Shown: piece by piece, positions 62,562 to 64,000 of the stretch | Layout of the letters: every line of letters begins with the position of its first letter | How positions within the stretch are numbered: the stretch's first letter is position 1 | Assembly: GCA_041674385.1 (NCBI GenBank) | Contig: JBAYVU010000004.1 | Span: forward strand, 77,207 to 141,206 | Source: JACRAR01 sp041674385 | GTDB lineage: Bacteria > Pseudomonadota > Gammaproteobacteria > Burkholderiales > Rhodocyclaceae | DNA length: 64,000 nucleotides | Direction of reading: 5' to 3' | The notes under the pieces: model-generated | The model's database searches: none | Told to the model about the DNA's origin: nothing | The model's input: the letters and a program-made list of their open reading frames with translations, nothing else | Translations under genes and position numbers: made by a program

Positions 62562-62666
62562 GACAGCCTCCAGAGATTGAGCAGTTATTGGTAATCTGAA
62601 TTTACTTCAAATAAATAAACGCCAACAATGAAGCAAGTTGAGCTTGGCTAGGCCATTGATTTGCCA

Positions 62667-63464
62667 TCAGCTGCCGGGTTCGACGGTGATGCCCGAAGCC
62701 CTCTCGGCAACATCTCTGACGGCCGCCTTGAGGGATTCGAGGTCACGGCGGAAACGCTCGGTGGGTCCCGCAATGGAGAGTGCTGCCACACATTTGCCGT
62801 CGACACCAAATATTGGCGCCGACACCCCGGATAGCCCCTTGAGCGAGCTGTCCAAGGAACACGACAGGCCCTCGGCGCGGGTCTGCAAGATATCGCGCTT
62901 GAGAAATTGGCGCGTCATCGGAATGGCGGTCTTCACCTTGAACGTCACCGAGGCAAGATACTTGTCCTGCCACTTCTTGTCGGAATATGCGAGCAGCAAA
63001 CGGCCGCCCGTAGAAGCATATAGCGGTTTTGTCGTCCCGACGGGTATCTGATAGCGTACGGGGTGGGGGCTGTTAACGATGTCGACATACGTGACGGACT
63101 CCGCTTCCCGGTCGAGTATGCTCAGCAGCACCGTCTCTTCGGTGCGATGAGACAGCTCCAACATGAAGGGATGGATCAACTTCGGGAAGTTCCATGCCGC
63201 CAGCACCCCAGCGGCAAGCCGAAACATTGACGGCCCCAGCTGGTAGTCGCCATTGACGTGAAGCAAGTAACCATCGGCAACTAGCGGCCGCAGCAAGTTC
63301 AGCAAGCTGCTCTTCGGGGTATTCACCGCTATGTTGAGTTCTGCCAGAGACATTTTGTTCGGTTCCCGCGACAGGACATCAAACAATGCAAGCAGCCGCG
63401 TTAATGAGCGCGGGCCAGGGGCATCCCGTTCAACCTCATTGGTTGCTTTTAGCGGTTTCTTCAT
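62667..63464 (-). CDS. IclR-family transcriptional regulator
   Basis: 265 residues. N-terminal winged helix (LTRLLALFDVLSREPNKMSLAELNIAVNTPKSSLLNLLRPLVADGYLL in part) and a C-terminal effector domain (HRTEETVLLSILDREAESVTYVDIV; GLSGVSAPIFGVDGKCVAALSIAGP). It sits between the catabolic operon and the carboxylase gene and is the only regulator of the region, so it is the best candidate for binding the shared TGAACANTGTTCR palindrome. Some IclR-family sites, such as KdgR's, have a similar AACANTGTT core. The assignment is inference. Confidence 0.9.
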   Translation of the reverse strand: MKKPLKATNEVERDAPGPRSLTRLLALFDVLSREPNKMSLAELNIAVNTPKSSLLNLLRPLVADGYLLHVNGDYQLGPSMFRLAAGVLAAWNFPKLIHPFMLELSHRTEETVLLSILDREAESVTYVDIVNSPHPVRYQIPVGTTKPLYASTGGRLLLAYSDKKWQDKYLASVTFKVKTAIPMTRQFLKRDILQTRAEGLSCSLDSSLKGLSGVSAPIFGVDGKCVAALSIAGPTERFRRDLESLKAAVRDVAERASGITVEPGS

Positions 63465-63663
63465 TAATACCCATTCGTAATAAGTTGATCAAGTTGCCGA
63501 GGTGAAGTGTTCCAGTCATTCCATCAGCATCTGCGGCGATCCAGCCTGCGGATATTCTAGTTCATATTTTAGCACGCCATATCAAGACCAATCGATTAGC
63601 TGACGATGATGGCAAAGTGGCCGTCTGGCCATTCCGTCCGGCATCTTGCACGGGATATAACCT

Positions 63664-63706
63664 TTGACAAGCAGGATCTTCTGCTATATTATTTGAACAT
63701 CGTTCA
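63664..63706 (+). promoter_or_regulatory. Promoter with TGAACATCGTTCA operator (carboxylase gene)
   Basis: -35 TTGACA (63664-63669), 17-base spacer, -10 TATTAT (63687-63692), one base, operator 63694-63706, which is a perfect TGAAC-N3-GTTCA palindrome. The carboxylase ATG is at 63725. Confidence 0.75.
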
Positions 63707-63724
63707 TATATTGGCAGCCCGCAC

Positions 63725-64000
63725 ATGCAGACAATTGAAATGAATTTAGAGCGAGAAGGAGAGGCGTACCGGCGGAATCGAGCCGAGATGCTGGAGAAGA
63801 TCGGCGAAGTCGAAGCGCTGAAAGCGCGGGCGGTCGAAGCCTCGGCGAAGTCGGGTGGGCGGTTTGCGAAGCGCGGGCAGATTCTGCCGCGGGAGCGGCT
63901 GGCGCGGCTGCTGGATCCGGGCAAGCCGTTTCTGGAGCTGCTGGAACTTGCGGGATATTGCGGCATAGAGAACCCCGATCCGGCGACCAGCATCCCGGGG
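63725..64000 (+). CDS. Acyl-CoA carboxylase carboxyltransferase (beta) subunit, truncated at window end
   Basis: The first 92 residues of a biotin-dependent carboxyltransferase. ALKARAVEASAKSGGRFAKRGQILPRERLARLLDPGKPFLEL is the usual start of propionyl-, methylcrotonyl- and geranyl-CoA carboxylase beta chains (shown in part). Start ATG 63725, with a second in-frame ATG at 63740. An antisense frame here (63562-63993) is a shadow. It is controlled by the shared operator, so carboxylation belongs to the same pathway. The substrate cannot be told from this fragment. Confidence 0.85.
   Translation, partial: MQTIEMNLEREGEAYRRNRAEMLEKIGEVEALKARAVEASAKSGGRFAKRGQILPRERLARLLDPGKPFLELLELAGYCGIENPDPATSIPG

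Noticed and set aside
63562..63993. Minus-strand open frame near the right edge
   Set aside because: Ser/Arg-rich shadow of the carboxylase start on the plus strand, which has a clear promoter and family sequence.
1..64000. CRISPR arrays and rRNA genes
   Set aside because: No regularly spaced identical repeats with unique spacers and no rRNA-like stretch were seen.

Overview
The window looks like chromosome of a GC-rich betaproteobacterium with an anaerobic or facultative lifestyle, in or near the Rhodocyclales/Sterolibacteriaceae type. The evidence is the tRNA-Gln/prs/rplY/pth/ychF core block, a class II (B12-dependent) ribonucleotide reductase, a Tat-exported molybdoenzyme with a fused heme domain, an NnrU-like protein, a FadL-type hydrocarbon porin and many CoA-thioester enzymes. 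This is inferred from gene content; no rRNA is present to fix the taxonomy.

Layout. 1-4139: a truncated GAF-GAF-HD-GYP phosphodiesterase, a FecR-domain periplasmic protein and a TonB-like protein. 4133-6543: a lexA-like/umuD/umuC mutagenesis operon with its own promoter-operator. 6570-12049: acetate metabolism (sodium/acetate-type symporter, MaoC-Pta fusion, acetate kinase). 12083-15122: nrdJ behind candidate NrdR boxes. 15123-23974: a lower-GC accessory island bordered by short direct repeats. It holds a DGQHR protein fused to a nuclease-like domain, a GHKL (Hsp90-like) ATPase, a radical SAM protein, a second DGQHR (DndB-like) protein and a nucleotidyltransferase-fold protein. I do not recognise this combination as a named system, and it is my main candidate for something undescribed.

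24072-35780: an arsenic region. It has arsR-arsC-acr3-ECF sigma-arsD-arsA, then a FadL porin, a chelatase gene whose two halves are joined by a ten-A frameshift site, a relic of a second ars operon, a thiol-rich AhpD-like protein, a C_GCAxxG_C_C protein, arsM, a second ECF sigma factor with cysteine-rich tail, and a MITE-like element. 35891-38720: a TorA/BisC-type molybdoenzyme with its promoter. 38905-42486: the housekeeping block. 42579-46309: a leucine/isovalerate degradation cluster (liuA, a NahD-like isomerase, an enoyl-CoA hydratase, HMG-CoA lyase). 46580-48981: apaG and a 2,4-dienoyl-CoA reductase-like flavoprotein.

49238-64000: a catabolic regulon. A radical SAM gene, a DRE-TIM lyase, a two-subunit CoA-transferase, an SDR, a six-gene operon (acyl-CoA dehydrogenase, enoyl-CoA hydratase, HMG-CoA-synthase-like/DUF35 fusion, thiolase, MaoC-type hydratase, CitE-like lyase), an IclR regulator and the start of an acyl-CoA carboxylase. 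Six promoters here share one layout: a sigma70 -35/-10 pair followed one or two bases later by a 13-bp palindrome close to TGAACANTGTTCR (degenerate at the radical SAM gene). This suggests one regulator controls the whole pathway. The substrate is not identifiable from sequence alone; the hydratase/lyase pair at the end resembles the itaconyl-CoA/citramalyl-CoA module.
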